Shown here piece by piece: positions 1 through 11,639 of a stretch of 64,000 nt of DNA (position 1 is its first letter; each line of letters opens with the position of its first letter). Origin of the DNA: Tetragonia tetragonoides (Eukaryota; Streptophyta; Magnoliopsida; Caryophyllales; Aizoaceae); the NCBI GenBank assembly GCA_038025085.1, contig CM076149.1, positions 42,249,001 through 42,313,000 of the forward strand, in the 5' to 3' direction. The position numbers and the translations under genes were made by a program. The notes beneath the pieces are model-generated. The model ran no database searches and was not told where the DNA came from. It was given only the letters and a program-made list of their open reading frames with translations.

Positions 1-3000
1 TTTCTCACAGATGGCTCTTCTTCAATTCGATCAACTAATGTATCATTGGAACTAGATTTAGCAGCCTGATCCTGTGTGGGTGACAAAACATGTGAGGGTT
101 TGTCCTCTTTATGAGAAGCTGCAATACAAGAAGAACTAATGAGCACTAAATATCCATGAGAACTTCATAGACACAATATAATTTGTGCAATGCTCAAAGA
201 TAAGTTGATAATATGATAATCTGCTTCCTAAAAAAAAAAGAAGAAAGAAAAAGCAAGTTGCAACTGTGTATAAACGCAGTGAAGTAATCAGTATCTTGCG
301 ACCAAATTTCCTAACCCACTAACACTGGCAAGCTAACCTTGAGCTTCTCTTTAAATCCAGTAAGCAATGCATAATCTATTGGAGCAAAAACTTTGCAAAC
401 AATTTGATATCTAGCAAAAACTTACAATTACTCAGCTGAAAATCAAAAGGCTTCACTAGGATATGTCCCATCATAACCAGTGTTCGAACCCAACCACTTG
501 CAGATTACAATTCTGTTTCCTTTTTCTAATCTATAAAAAAAAAAGGATATGTCCCATCATTTTCAAATCCAAGGCCTACTCACAATTTTAAGGCTCTCGC
601 GAGGTCCTAATACACCACCAAACAGATCTCTCTGCCGGGGTAGGGCAGTAGGCTGTTCTAATGATATGACTCAACTGATAGGGCTCTCTGAAATTGCAAG
701 GACACCCCTTTTTCCCTTTTTCTCAAAAGGCTTACAGTTAGTTAACTTAGCTTAGCTTAGTAAACTACCCATACAGCCCACTTTCGCCTGGACTTTTAGC
801 ATGGTACAATCTTGATAATTTATTTTTTGCAATCCAATCTCAACCACTCATTAAAAATAGGCTTTCATTAAGATGGCCAAAATAGCCATGCACCTTCCTA
901 CCCCTTCCCCATTCTCCACCGGCTGTAAGATTCATGCTCAAGCACCTTTCGTTTTCTCTCATTTTCCCTGTACTTTTCTTTCTTGACACCTATGCGCCAA
1001 TCATCATATTTGGATTACTAGTGCCTTCAGTGTTGATTTCGTTTTGCCTTCACCGGTTCACGCTAGACTGAAGCAATCATACAAGTTTCATGTATATGTC
1101 TCCCATATTCAGTCACCTTAACGCCGATAATAACACCTTAATAGTTTAATTGATATTAGCCTAGTACTTTTGACTTAAGAGTTCAGAGTATCGATATCTT
1201 TCTTTTAATCATTCCAAAGAGCTCTGAGTCCCACATCAGACAACCCATCTAGCCAAATGGGTTAAGATGGCTATATGTTGCACTGTAACCATTATTCTTA
1301 AATTGATGGAAGGGATACTGATGGTGATGGTGGCAAAGCAGTGTGCAAGACATACAGAGAGCATTTGACACTGAAGTTAAGGCTGCTGGTGGGATGGAAA
1401 CAGAGAGGGTGAAAGAATGAAGGGGGAAAAGTGGGATTAGAAAGTGGATTTTAATATAAGGGGTACATTGCTTTTCTATATCAAGAGGTAATATGGAACC
1501 ATAGCTAGCTTACCCTCAGTTCAAAAAATGTAAGTTCTGTGACAGCGACTGATTGCCATTTGCCTGAAGTACCTAGGTTCCGAAGTAGCTCAGCAGCTAT
1601 CCCTAGGAGACATTACTACTCCATGTAACTACTAACTACGTTAATAGAAACTGAATGACAGTGACTGATTGCCTGAAGTACCTAAAGGTTCTAAAGTAGT
1701 TCAGCGGCTATCCCTAGAAGACATTAATATGTAACCAGCAACAACGAACTATGTTGATAGAAACTCAAACCAAGGTATTCATCTGGAAATTAGCTAAATT
1801 TTTATTTTAGCAAAAACTGAGAATTGCATTACCAACAGTTAACCAAAAGATGCTACAAAGGCATTTTTTTTAAGATAAGAGACTAATTGTAATAACAAGT
1901 CAGCAAAATGCGCAGAAACCCAGAGCAAAACTAATTAAACAACCTCAATCCAAATAAAAGTCTTTTGGGAGAAACTGACATTGAAAGCTTCAATGATTTC
2001 GCTCTATCCATACACACCCAACCTCTAATAACATTGGACACCTCTACTAAATCTTCCCCTCCCTAAGTTCCACTTAAGCACGAAGCTTTTGTAGCTAACT
2101 TGGAACATCATCAAGAAACTCAAAGGGCAACTCGAACACTCCCCAAAGAGCCCAAATAATCGCTACCAAAAGAAAATGCAGGTTTGTGATCTCTTTAGTT
2201 TCCCCACTCCTGAATCTAACAAATTCATCCTCAACTTAAGAGTTGACAGTTGCTACAAGGGCCTATGAAGCAGACTCTGCTTAATAGGCACATAATTGTT
2301 TAAAGCCTAGAGGTTGCTTCACAAAACCACAACGCCCAAATATACAAGAAATCGTACAGTTTACACAGCAGATAAACATCAAATCCAACATTGATTTCCT
2401 TACTCCGAATGAAACTACCAATGGCCCTCATTCAATCACCACGACTGGCTCATTATTTTTGCATTACTCACCAAGCCCAAGGTAGAAAAACAAGCCAATA
2501 TCTATCAGTGTTTAGAAGAATCCAAGATCATTAGGTATGACCGACCATTGCAAATGGCACATGTTACTACATATTCAGACTACCCTCTTTAGCTTGTTTC
2601 GAAAACCCCCATATGTATATACTTCCCTCTTTAATCTTCAGTTTTCCAGTGTCTAACAACTATCTTGTTTCATATCTAACCTTGAGGGGGACGCTCAGCT
2701 GAGATTTATTTTAGAGGTCCCTCGTTAACTTCAAGGCCCATGGGATTAGTCAAGCAAAGCTTGGAAACCTATGCTATCTATGAAAAAAAAAAAATCTTGT
2801 TTTATATCTAGGGGGTGTGTTTAATCAACAGGCACATTGTGATCTTTAGGCAACGCAGGTGACCAAGGAAGCAACACGTATAGTTTGCAAAATAAATAGT
2901 AGTATGGTATGGTGAAAGTTGGTGACTGAGAGAAGGAGGAGGAGGTGCCACAAAAATGGAGGGAAAGGAACCGTAAATACATCATGGTCTTGCACTGTGT

Positions 3001-4070
3001 CCATGTGCTCTTTTCACCTAATCACACTAAACACCATTCTCTAAAGTATACGAAATCAATAACAGAAGCCATAGTTCAAATATGTCCTAAGTATAGTATA
3101 GGACTAATAATCAATATCTAAAACAGGTATCTCTAATGTGAGCTCAAAATTCACATCAAACATAGATCACTTAATTGAGTACAATTTCATCAACCTATTC
3201 GTATCCCAAGACAACACAATTCTCAGTCCCAAACAATCTTTTCACTTCGCCTAGACTATTTTCGGCACCCAAACATTGCAAGACCTCTCTTCTTTACTAT
3301 TACAACACTTCCAAACCACTATAGCCTCTCTTCTGAAGACACCCACAAGCTTAAAATGAAACTACACCCATGCTCCCCCAACCGAGATATTCTAGAACCC
3401 ACCAAGAAAAAAAAGAACAAAAAAGAAACACTATTATCCATGTTATGATACACTTTCATAAAATTCTAAAAAATCGTCAAAGTCTCTGCCCCCATTTCAT
3501 ATAGCTAAGACAAACTCAGAAGTCAAAACCCTACATACCTCCTAAACAAGATGAAAACTTCCAACAACAATGAATGAAAATAACACTAAAGAAAATTAGC
3601 CATTAGCACGAAAACCAATTAACCACAACAAAATTTCATAATTTCAATGTGAATTTAACCAATTGAAGAAAAAACCCAGTATTACCCGTTTTATAGAACC
3701 CTAAATACCTAAACAAAATGAAAACTTTCCAGCAAAATTGAGTGAAAATGGCACTAACAAACTTACCCAGTAGCTCAAAAACCAATTAACCACAACCAAA
3801 TTTCAATATTTCATCATTAAATTACCAAGCGAGAACAATAACCCAAAAGGGGGACAAAATTAAATTAAATTGATCAATGAAATTACCTGAGGGTTGATCA
3901 ACGGGGGTATTGGATTTGAGATCCTGATCATTATGATCATTATTGGAAACAGAACCATTGGGATTAGTGTTAGGGATTCGACCAGTAATCAAAGCCAATC
4001 GATCTTGCCCTCCTTCTAAAATACGACGTCGTCTTGCGTCTCTACCGGTACTTGCAATTGCCATCACCAC
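1..4070 (-). CDS. GET2/CAML-like ER receptor of the GET pathway, N-terminal part (partial)
   Basis: Two exons are visible. Exon 1 is 4070-3887 (first ATG; a second ATG at 4064 gives M-A-I-A-S-T). Exon 2 is 118-1 and runs off the window. Exon 1 ends in TCA G before GTAATT, and exon 2 follows a TATTGCAG acceptor and starts CT, so the phase-1 junction restores Ala and stays open for 39 codons. The N-terminus reads RDARRRRILEGGQDRLALITG. This is the arginine cluster plus R-L-x-x-I-x-G pattern known for the cytosolic tail of GET2/CAML receptors, which recruits the GET3 ATPase carrying tail-anchored proteins to the ER. The transmembrane part would lie left of the window and is not seen, so identity rests on this motif only. 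The intron of about 3.8 kb is unusually long. Confidence 0.55.
1540..1768. repeat. Diverged tandem duplication (unit about 115 bp) in the GET2-like intron
   Basis: Two adjacent copies, about 1540-1653 and 1654-1768, share the order gacagYgactgattgc, cctgaagtacct, agcRgctatccctag, gacatta and gatagaaactcaa with small indels. No coding sense was found. The rest of the 119-3886 intron is AT-rich with A-runs, and nothing else was recognised in it. Confidence 0.7.
3525..3825. repeat. Diverged tandem duplication (unit about 165 bp) next to exon 1
   Basis: The stretch from 'aaccctacatacct' at about 3527 and the stretch from 'aaccctaaatacct' at about 3698 share the same order of words: 'aagatgaaaactt', 'gaaaat.gcactaa', 'aaaaccaattaaccacaac' and 'aatttca'. 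This is a local duplication within the 5' part of the long intron. Confidence 0.65.
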
Positions 4071-4261
4071 TAATTAATTAATATGATGATGATAATTATG
4101 GAAGGATTCTATGATCCTCTCTCTCTCTCTCCAATGGCTTCCACTTTCGAGTTACTTCCACATTCTGTAGTTTCCGTGAGGACAAAAGAAAACACAGAAA
4201 AAAGAAAAAAAAAAAAAAAAAAAAAAAAAGGGAAATGAGAAGAAAAAATAAAAAACGAATT

Positions 4262-4345
4262 TGTCAGAAGTGGGGTTCGAACCCACGCCCTCGTAAGAGG
4301 ACCAGAACTTGAGTCTGGCGCCTTAGACCACTCGGCCATCCTGAC
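4262..4345 (-). tRNA. tRNA-Leu, anticodon CAA
   Basis: The minus strand folds as a class II tRNA. The acceptor stem GTCAGGA pairs with the 3' TTCTGAC (one G-T wobble), and the discriminator base is A (4262). The D-arm region GGCCGAGTGGTCTAAGGC is box A. The anticodon stem CCAGA/TCTGG holds loop CTCAAGT, so the anticodon is CAA, reading UUG. A long variable arm is present, and the T arm is GTGGG-TTCGAAC-CCCAC (box B). There is no intron in the anticodon loop. Downstream on the minus strand a T-run (complement of the A-run near 4250-4256) provides a Pol III terminator. CCA is not encoded, as expected for a nuclear gene. Confidence 0.97.
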
Positions 4346-4439
4346 TTTTTTAACACTATCCTCACCATTGTTATATTCTAAGTGCACTTTCCTTCCTTTT
4401 TTTTCTCCCTCTTCTATGCTATACATACCCGATACCTTG

Positions 4440-4725
4440 GTGAATCTCGCAAAATTTGACCCGATTTGAAAACCAACCCGCTTCAAATCCGGCCCAAAAA
4501 AGTTCAACTTGCTAATAACCTGAATTGTTATCGATCAGAATCCAAATTTACCCGACCCAAGACTCGAAATATATGTTTTTGACATGTAATTCGACCTGTT
4601 AAAGACTCGATATGACCGACCGATATTGAACCGACTAGTTAATGATCTGCTAATGACTCGAGCCCGAAGTGACCCGAACCGAACCCGACTCGACCCACCG
4701 TTTGTCAAGTCTATACACTAGCGGA
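4440..4725. repeat. Degenerate GACCCGAACC-rich dispersed repeat
   Basis: Short runs of gacccgaacc/cgacccacc alternate with AT-rich words. The right edge reads 'accgtttgtcaagtcta', whose reverse complement begins TAGACTTGACAAACGG, a hAT-like end. No matching left end was found. The same base pattern recurs at 48090-48380. From 4725 to 5200 nothing is recognised. Confidence 0.4.
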
Positions 4726-5209
4726 GAAACTTCATTAGATTAAATTCAAATTTTATTGCAATTCAAATTAGGCGATTCATATTGAACTTTTAAGTCGGAT
4801 TGGATTTTAAACTCAAAAAGAATATTAAATAAAAGGAAAAAAATAATTTTAACCCAAATGAAAAGCATAAGCTACAAGTTAAAGTCGAATTGTTTGATCA
4901 GGTAGTTATGATGAGATCTTTTATGGATGATTCTTCTACCATATTTTAAGAAGTTTGTTTTTGGTGCAATATATTAGGAATTTACAAAATAATGTTTCCT
5001 AATTCTTTGTTTTTATTTTTTATCACAATGTTTCCTATTTCTACTCGTCTTAGGTAAGGTTAGATTAGATCAGGAAGGAAACTCCTTAAACCTCTATATA
5101 TACAATACAGAGGTCAGAATATGTTCATTCACTTGATTAGAAATCCCAGTAAACCAACGTTACTGCATATCCTCATCAAGTATGAACCTCAATCAGATTA
5201 GTTAGTTCA

Positions 5210-6846
5210 GAGAGGATGAAGCCATTGATAAAGGGGCGTCGTAAGGAGTTCCTACGAGCGCGGTTCGGGAGTATCAGATCCTGGTAGTCCTCGTAGAAAA
5301 CGATTTCGGACTCACCACTCTGTTACCAAGATTTCCCCACGAAGATGGAACTTATTATACAGCTGGGAATAAGCTCATTGGTTTTACTCAACCATAGGCA
5401 TCCAGAGTTGGAGCTACAAACCTGGCTTCTGATTATGGTCTTGGCTATTCCAGTCTTAGATTTATGACAGATTCAATGCTGTTGCATGAATTTCTTTCCC
5501 ATCCAGATAATCCTCTCGCTAACTTTGGTGTCATCGTCGTTGATCAAACTCATCAAAGGACCCTCCATACCGACTTATTACTTGCCTTCCATGATGCTGC
5601 TGCACAAAGTTTAAGCAATTATTTTGATTCTGCCCCATTATTTTTGTTTCCAGTAACAAGGAATATTTGCCCTGTCGAAATCCTCTACGCCATTGACACA
5701 AGTGAAGATTATATGGAGGATGCAATTGTTACTGCTTTGGACATCCATGTCGACTCTCCTGATCAACCTGGTGATCTTTTGGTATTTCTCTCTGCAGGAA
5801 GAGAGGAGATAGAATCAGCCATCGAGAATATATCGATGAAGAATCATCATAGGGGCGCCCTAATTGGAACTGAACTCATTCTATGTTTTATCTCTGAATA
5901 TGATTCTACCAAGATAATGCTTGATCAGCAGCAGCCTACTCCTCAAGCCCAGAGACGTAAGGTTTTCTTTGCCACTAATGATCTCGATGTAATGCTAATT
6001 AGTACGATTTATAAGTCTAATACTAGTATCAAGTATGTGATTGATTCTGGACTTTGCAAGCAAAAGTCGTTTGATCCACATACAGGGATCCAGTCCTTGG
6101 TGGTGGTGCCCATCTCTAAGGCATCAGCCATGCGACGTGCATCAGCAGCTGCATATGGAGGTCGAGGATGCAAGGCCTTCAGGTTGTACACTTCTGATCA
6201 ATACTTAAGCTTGCAAGACAATACCTTGCCTGAAATTCAGCGAACAAATCTTGCCAATATGGTGCTGATACTTAAGAGCCTTGGTATCGATGATTTGTTT
6301 TCGTTTGATTTTGTGGATCGACCCCCAAGTGAGTCGTTGAGTAAAGCTATTGTTTTGCTATATGCACTTGGTGCTCTTGATAGGCTAGGCCACTTGACTC
6401 AAGTAGGTAGAAAAATGGCAGAGTTTTTCATCCTTGATGATCCTATGCTTTCCAAGATGATAGTCGCTTCAGAAAACTACAATTGCTCAGAAGAAATAAT
6501 CACAATTGCAGCAATACTAAATTCTATTCAAGGAGATTCAATCTTTTACTGCCCCAAGGGCCGAGAAGTCTAAGCAGATAGTGCAAAGACGAGATTTCAT
6601 GAGGGTAATGTTGGAGATCATATCGCATTGCTTAAGGTTTACAACGAATGGAGATCATGTGACTATGGTAGTATATGGTGTTGCAATAACTGTGTTAACG
6701 TGACAAGTATGATTAAGGCAAGAGATATTAGAAACCAGCTTAAGGAGCTTTTGCACAAGGTTGGAATAGAGCTGAAATCCAACTTACATGATTTGGAGGC
6801 CATAGAAAAGGCTATCACTGCTGGTCAGAAAACATCTGAGTATTGA
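5210..6846 (+). pseudogene. Decayed retrocopy of a DEAH-box pre-mRNA-processing helicase (PRP2/ESP3 type)
   Basis: The translation follows the helicase core of the DEAH splicing ATPases without introns. It runs EYQILVVLVE (before motif I), KLIGFTQP (motif Ia), FMTDSMLLHEFL (motif Ib region), VIVVDQTHQRTLHTD (motif II) and GDLLVFLSAGREEIE (motif IV region). It continues through IKYVIDSGLCK, PISKASAMRRAS (motif VI region) and the winged-helix/ratchet part up to NLHDLEAIEKAI. The key residues are lost: the GxTGSGKT P-loop reads ENDFGLTT, DEAH reads DQTH, and QRAGRSGR reads RRASAAAYGGR. A frameshift lies near 5265, one stop follows FTQP (5395), and another in-frame stop sits at 6571-6573 inside homologous sequence that continues to 6846. 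Even so, an open frame of 369 codons (5464-6573) survives. A dead retrocopy is the simplest reading. Confidence 0.85.
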
Positions 6847-6849
6847 TTA

Positions 6850-7734
6850 GTGATTTTAGTCTTGTTAACTTTTCAACTTTTAGATGTAATGAAGGAAGTT
6901 TGTTTCCTGTTTTTTTTTTTCTTGTATTTTCTTCCCTTTATACTGTTAATGCAATAGTAGTTCACTTAATTGCTTCTCACATTCTGTGGTTATCAGTTCA
7001 TTAGCTAATATAATGGGAACTTTTAGTTCAGTTTATGCCTTGACATCTCATCTATCATTGTTTAGGTACACTGGCTCATAATGAGCTTTGGATTCTTAGA
7101 AAGCTATTTTCCGTTTTCCCTTAAGATTGTAAATTATATGCATACATGTCAGATTTACTTCGAATCGATTGGATTGAGCTTTGTAAGTATAACAACTCAT
7201 CAATCTTAAAACGGTGGCGGAAATTCCTGCCAGCCAAATGACATTGCAAATATGCAATGCTAAAAAAAAAAAAAAAGGAAATAAATAAATATTAATACCT
7301 GAAGTCTTTATCTCGAACATCCATCAGTTCAGTGCACATCGATATAGGCAACGAAGGCAGCATCAGAAGTGATTCTAGTTATGAGATTCTGTCCAATTTC
7401 AGGCTGAGACAGAGGCGTCATTGGGCTTCACTAACAGCAACTGTTGATCATTTGAATGAGAAGCTATGAAAGTACCCCAAAGGTAATTCAGACAGAGTGC
7501 CAATCTGATGAAGTCCAAGATCTACCCAAGTTATCACCACAACCATTCTCCCCTTTAATATACCTCTTGAACATGGCGTACAAAATTCATTACCAATGTC
7601 AGAAAACAAAAATGTAATATCACCCGTCATAAAACAGCCAACATGCTATAAACTTGTAGTTGCAACTTGCTTGCAACAATTCTATGCAGATTTTTGTCTA
7701 GCATCAACCTGGACAAGAAAGATTATTTGAAAGT
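6850..7734. other. Intergenic, no gene recognised
   Basis: AT-rich DNA with A/T runs. A 60-codon minus-strand frame at 7448-7630 lies just downstream of the CNL remnant and could be leftover LRR sequence, but it shows no clear LxxL pattern. Confidence 0.5.
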
Positions 7735-8035
7735 GGTAACTCCTCAGAATTCATCGCCCACTCCTACTCCTTGATGATTCCCAAGTTCCCATGCACCGGC
7801 TCGATGAAGCCTTGGGCCATCCAAAGATAGATCAGATCTTTCTTAATCTCATAGCACTTTGGAAGCAATGCACAATAAGCAAAGCAAAGGTTCAAGCGTG
7901 GCTTTAGTTGATCATAGCCCTGTTTGTATATTCTCAAATCAATATTGAGAGACCATTACAAGGAAATGACATATCTTGAGTTCATTATGAAGGGAATGCA
8001 GATGCTCACATTCCTGCACCATATCTTTAGGAATG
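7735..8035 (-). pseudogene. CNL resistance-gene remnant: end of NB-ARC and winged-helix region
   Basis: Read on the minus strand with frameshifts, the piece contains YDQLKPRLN-CFAYCALLPK-YEIKKDLIYLWMAQGFIEP followed by GNLGIIKE. This is the winged-helix block of CC-NB-ARC-LRR immune receptors (family pattern SYDxLPxHLKxCFAYCxxFPKDYEIxKxxLIxLWMAQGFI). The upstream part HLHSLHNELK...SQY has stops and only weakly resembles the NB-ARC tail. The P-loop, kinase-2 and MHD motifs are absent. It lies downstream of the LRR remnant at 8756-11250 on the same strand, so in gene order it must come from a second CNL copy or a rearrangement. Confidence 0.65.
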
Positions 8036-8044
8036 AAAATACAT

Positions 8045-8470
8045 AATGTTTTTTTGTTGGTATAAAAGAGCAACTTTCATTACCAAAAGGACATGCAAAC
8101 AGTCAAGGCTCATACAAAAAGCAAAGAGGGAGCATATCTTGATCAAGGCACCTTCTAGGAAGGGTACTTGAGCCAAAATTTGCAAAGCCTCAATGCCAAA
8201 TAACGTAAACTCCTACTAGAATATTTTATCTGTAGCTTTGATATCCTAGACAAAACACATCCAAACCTACAAGACATTACAGTTTTGATCTGCTCTACAA
8301 TAACCTGCAGATTACAGTTCTGATTAGAGAAAACAGCTTTATTTCATGCCAACCAAACATAGTAGACAGCAGCAGCAGCTACAGCATACAACTTTTGCTT
8401 CCTTTGCTTGTTCCCTCGCTTCTTCATTAACCAAGGTATCCATCTGTGAAGAAAGTGATCAACATTGAAC
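8045..8470 (-). mobile_element. LINE (non-LTR retrotransposon) 3' remnant with zf-RVT region
   Basis: On the minus strand the translation WIPWLMKKRGNKQRK...AAAAVYYVW..NKAVF has the pattern of the zinc-binding reverse-transcriptase tail (zf-RVT) of plant L1-type LINEs, W...K......A...A.VY.IW..RN...F. Stops interrupt it. It sits between the two CNL remnants. Confidence 0.55.
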
Positions 8471-8755
8471 GTGATGGATGCTCAATGAGCAGGGAGGTTA
8501 ACAAAAAAAGAAAAGAAAAAGAGAAAATTCTAGCACTGTGGAGGCAGAAAATGACATTTGTGTTGTGGATGGCCTTGACAAGAATCCTCTCTGCTCCTTT
8601 CTATAGTTTGTTTCTGGATGTCGAACTGCCATATCAGAATTTCAACAAGGGAACAAATATGCACACACGACTCTTTTGCAGAAAGAAAAAAAAACAAAGA
8701 AAGAAAGAAAGCAAAAAACAAAAAGATGAAAGAGATGCATACATGTTTCAGATGT

Positions 8756-11250
8756 TCACGATATCAACACATCACTGATGCGTTCAATTTTAGGCCAGTC
8801 CTCTCCAGTTGTCTCCTGACATCTGCTTTTCAGCTCTGGATTACATTTCTCAATTTCAAGTCTTTGTAAAGAGGTGAGCTCTCGAAGAGATTCCGGTAAT
8901 GCTATCACTTTAGGGCATTCTTTAATTACAAGAACTTGAAGCTGGGAGAGGTGCAGAATCCACTCAGGTAAGGCTCTCAAATTAGGAAGCTGGATGATGT
9001 GCAGTGTCTCAAGCGTTCGGAGGCAATCAAGGCCTCTCGAGAGGGAATCCAGTTTCGAGATATCTTTCAATATTAACCACTTGAGTGCCTTGATAACATT
9101 TCTGTTGCTACTCCCAGTCCCATCCCATAAATGTACTTCATCACAACCACTGATTTTCAATGTACTGGTTGTCAACTCCTCACCTAATATGTCTTTCAAA
9201 CTGCCACATTTTTCAATTTCAACTTTATTGAGCTTGATTGGAGATTCCGTAGACACGTAACTGACCAATGCTCCTTACCTCATCATCCTCCCACAAATGC
9301 AATTTCTCACAATCTTCGATCACCAAATTTTCGATTTTCAAGTCTTCACGGGATATTATTTTGACATTGCTACATCGATGAATTTCAAGACGCTTGACAT
9401 CGTTAATTTCTCCACACAAATCGACCAACTTTTGGCACCTCTCAATTCTTATGAATAGGGAAGGTAGTTTGATTGTCACAGGATCTGGTTCACCAACTGA
9501 TGGTTCAAACAGCATTCTCATCATTGAGCATTCCACAATTTCAACCCGACGGAGCTCTTTGAGCTTCCCTATCCATCTTGGTAGGGCTCTCAAATTGCAA
9601 AGCTGAAAGATGTTTAGTTGCTTGAGTTGAGTGTTGTGAGGCAGGCAAGCCCTCTCGGAAGTGACTCCCCAGTTTCGTGATGCTCCCCAATGTCAGAGAA
9701 CGGAGCCCTGTGAGGCCTTGCCAAACTGTTCATCTGACTCTAGTATCCCATAACTCCAACTCTTCACATTGCCAGATTTTCAATTCGTGAAGGTTTTGAA
9801 ATGCATTGGATATGTCTCTCAATCTAACACAACTATAAACTTCAACCCTATGGAGAAAGGCAGAAGGTTGTGTTATCAACTTGACTAATTCTTCACATCT
9901 TTTGATTATTAGGGACTCCAGTGGAGGTGGATTCATCAAAAGAGAATTTAGTTGATGAACTCAGGAAATTTGCAGCTCCCTCAGTGTCCAAAGGGTCGAC
10001 AATTCTGGTGATTTTTCCAATGTGCCTTGAAGATGTTTCAGCAGCTCCCCGTGGATTTCTTCTACATGAAGTGACTCAAGCCTACAGGTAGGGCTGGCCA
10101 CGAGCCGAGCCGAGCCGAGCCGAACACTGTCAAGCTTGGGTTTGGCTTGTTTCAAAATTTCCGAACTCGAAACTCGAGCCGAACTCGGTCCGAGCCATAA
10201 AAATTGAGCTCAAGCTTGGCTTGATTAAAAATTACCGAACTCGGGCACGAACTCGAACTTTTATCGAATTTGTCAATTCTTATTTAATCTTTCAATAAAT
10301 GTAGAACATCTCTAATATTCCATGATATGAAATCGTCAAATGATATGAAAATAATTTATAGTTTATTATCCTAATTGTTTATGGATAACAAAGTTTGTTC
10401 ACTCAATGAGAATTCTAATTAAAAAGACAAACAAAATAGATATTTTAAGAAAATTATTAGGAAAAACAAACATTAGTTATTTTAAATTATTCAAGAAATT
10501 AGAAAAAATGTAGAATATGCGTGTTTGTTTGAGGCTCACAAGCTTTCGAGCCGAACACCATGAAGCTTGAGTTTGGTTCGTTTATTAAACGAGCCTAAAC
10601 TTAAAGTTTGAGTTTGGTTCGTTTACTAATCGAACCGAGCCCGAGTCGAGCTTCTACCGAGTCGTACCCGAACAGTTCACGAACTGTTTGGCTTGTGGCC
10701 ACCCCTACCTACGGCTTACGGGTACCAGGCAATGACATGAGCTTAGGGCAAAGGTATATTCGGAGCTAAGAGAGCTGAGGGAAAACTCGTTGCTGAATTT
10801 CCCTTGACCATCCCTTTAGCACAGGTAACTCCTCCAACTCGAGATTCATTAACGATGGGAAGTATGCTGCAGATGGAGCCTCACACTATGAATGTTGCCA
10901 CCAAATTCATTTTTGGAGATGCCGGCATCTACTGCACCCCTGAAATTCAATAGTAGCAATATTGTGGAGATTAAGATCATAATTAGGGAACCTTGTTCCC
11001 TTCCAAAATCGAATTGCTAGGCTACTGAGAGATTGAGGGGGCTGCAAATATTGCAAAATCGACTCTTCTTTGTCCTCGTCAGCATGGATACGATGATGAC
11101 CAATTTAAAACTAGTTTATTTACCCGCTTTCTATTCAAATTTGCCACCCTGGCTTCTGCTATATTTTGAAATAGATTTCCAACTCCTCAACAGGATGCAA
11201 GCTGGCCAGTGCATCTATACCTTTACCTTTTCCCACTGTAAAGTGTAAAC
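8756..11250 (-). pseudogene. CNL (CC-NB-ARC-LRR) resistance-gene LRR pseudogene, interrupted by a hAT element
   Basis: The LRR half of a CNL receptor is spread over several frames. The 5'-most traces, near 11240-10980, read VNKLVLNWSSSY and NLHNIATIEFQGCS. Next comes YFPSLMNLELEELPVLKGWS with an in-frame stop after FPQLS, then the hAT insertion (10089-10707). Open pieces follow at 10155-9961, 9939-9730, 9593-9225 and 9268-8756. The last carries canonical repeats (LRALPEWILHLSQLQVLVI.ECPKVIALPESLRELTSLQRLEIEKC) and the typical CNL ending GEDWPKIERI before the stop at 8756. A frameshift near 9260 separates the last two pieces. The frame breaks and the insertion make a functional receptor impossible. 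Such remnants are usual in CNL clusters. Confidence 0.85.
10089..10707. mobile_element. Non-autonomous hAT-type element inserted in the LRR pseudogene
   Basis: The left end TAGGGCTGGCCACGAGCC and the reverse complement of the right end, TAGGGGTGGCCACAAGCC, form imperfect terminal inverted repeats that start with the hAT-style TA(G)GG. The flanking 8-mers cctacagg (10081-10088) and cctacggc (10708-10715) match at 6 of 8 positions, as an aged 8-bp target-site duplication would. The inside is rich in gccgagccgag words near the ends and AT-rich in the middle. There is no transposase frame. Confidence 0.8.
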
Positions 11251-11639
11251 AGATGGTGTTTAGTGCTACTAGACAAAGAGCCTAATATTGTTAAAATTTC
11301 CAGAGCCTAAGGAATTGACAAGCTCCATGACTCAAACAATATGGTGGGGAGAAAGAGATTGGTACCATTAGAAGGGTGTGCCGGACAAAACAGCCTTGGC
11401 TCTCATTGGCATTCTAGCCAACAGTTGGTGTGCATCCCTTTGTAAGGATGACAGAACTAAATATTGTCAGATCAAACATGTCATCAACCGTCAACAGTTT
11501 TTTTCTTCAAGCAATTGATATACAAATAATTCAACTATTCAAGTATTAACAACCAACGATGAAGATGTCATAAGGTTGGAAGATAAGTACACAGAATAAG
11601 TACCAAAACCTATACAGTCAGCAAAAATATAAGGGCTAG

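Noticed and set aside
5464..6573. Treating the 369-codon frame as a functional helicase gene
   Set aside because: Walker A, DEAH and motif VI residues are all changed, homology continues past the stop at 6571 and starts before the ATG with a frameshift and a stop, so it is annotated as a pseudogene.
8446..8778. A lysine-rich 110-codon plus-strand frame
   Set aside because: Its C-terminal half is a translated purine-rich tract, and it overlaps the LINE tail and the end of the LRR pseudogene on the other strand.
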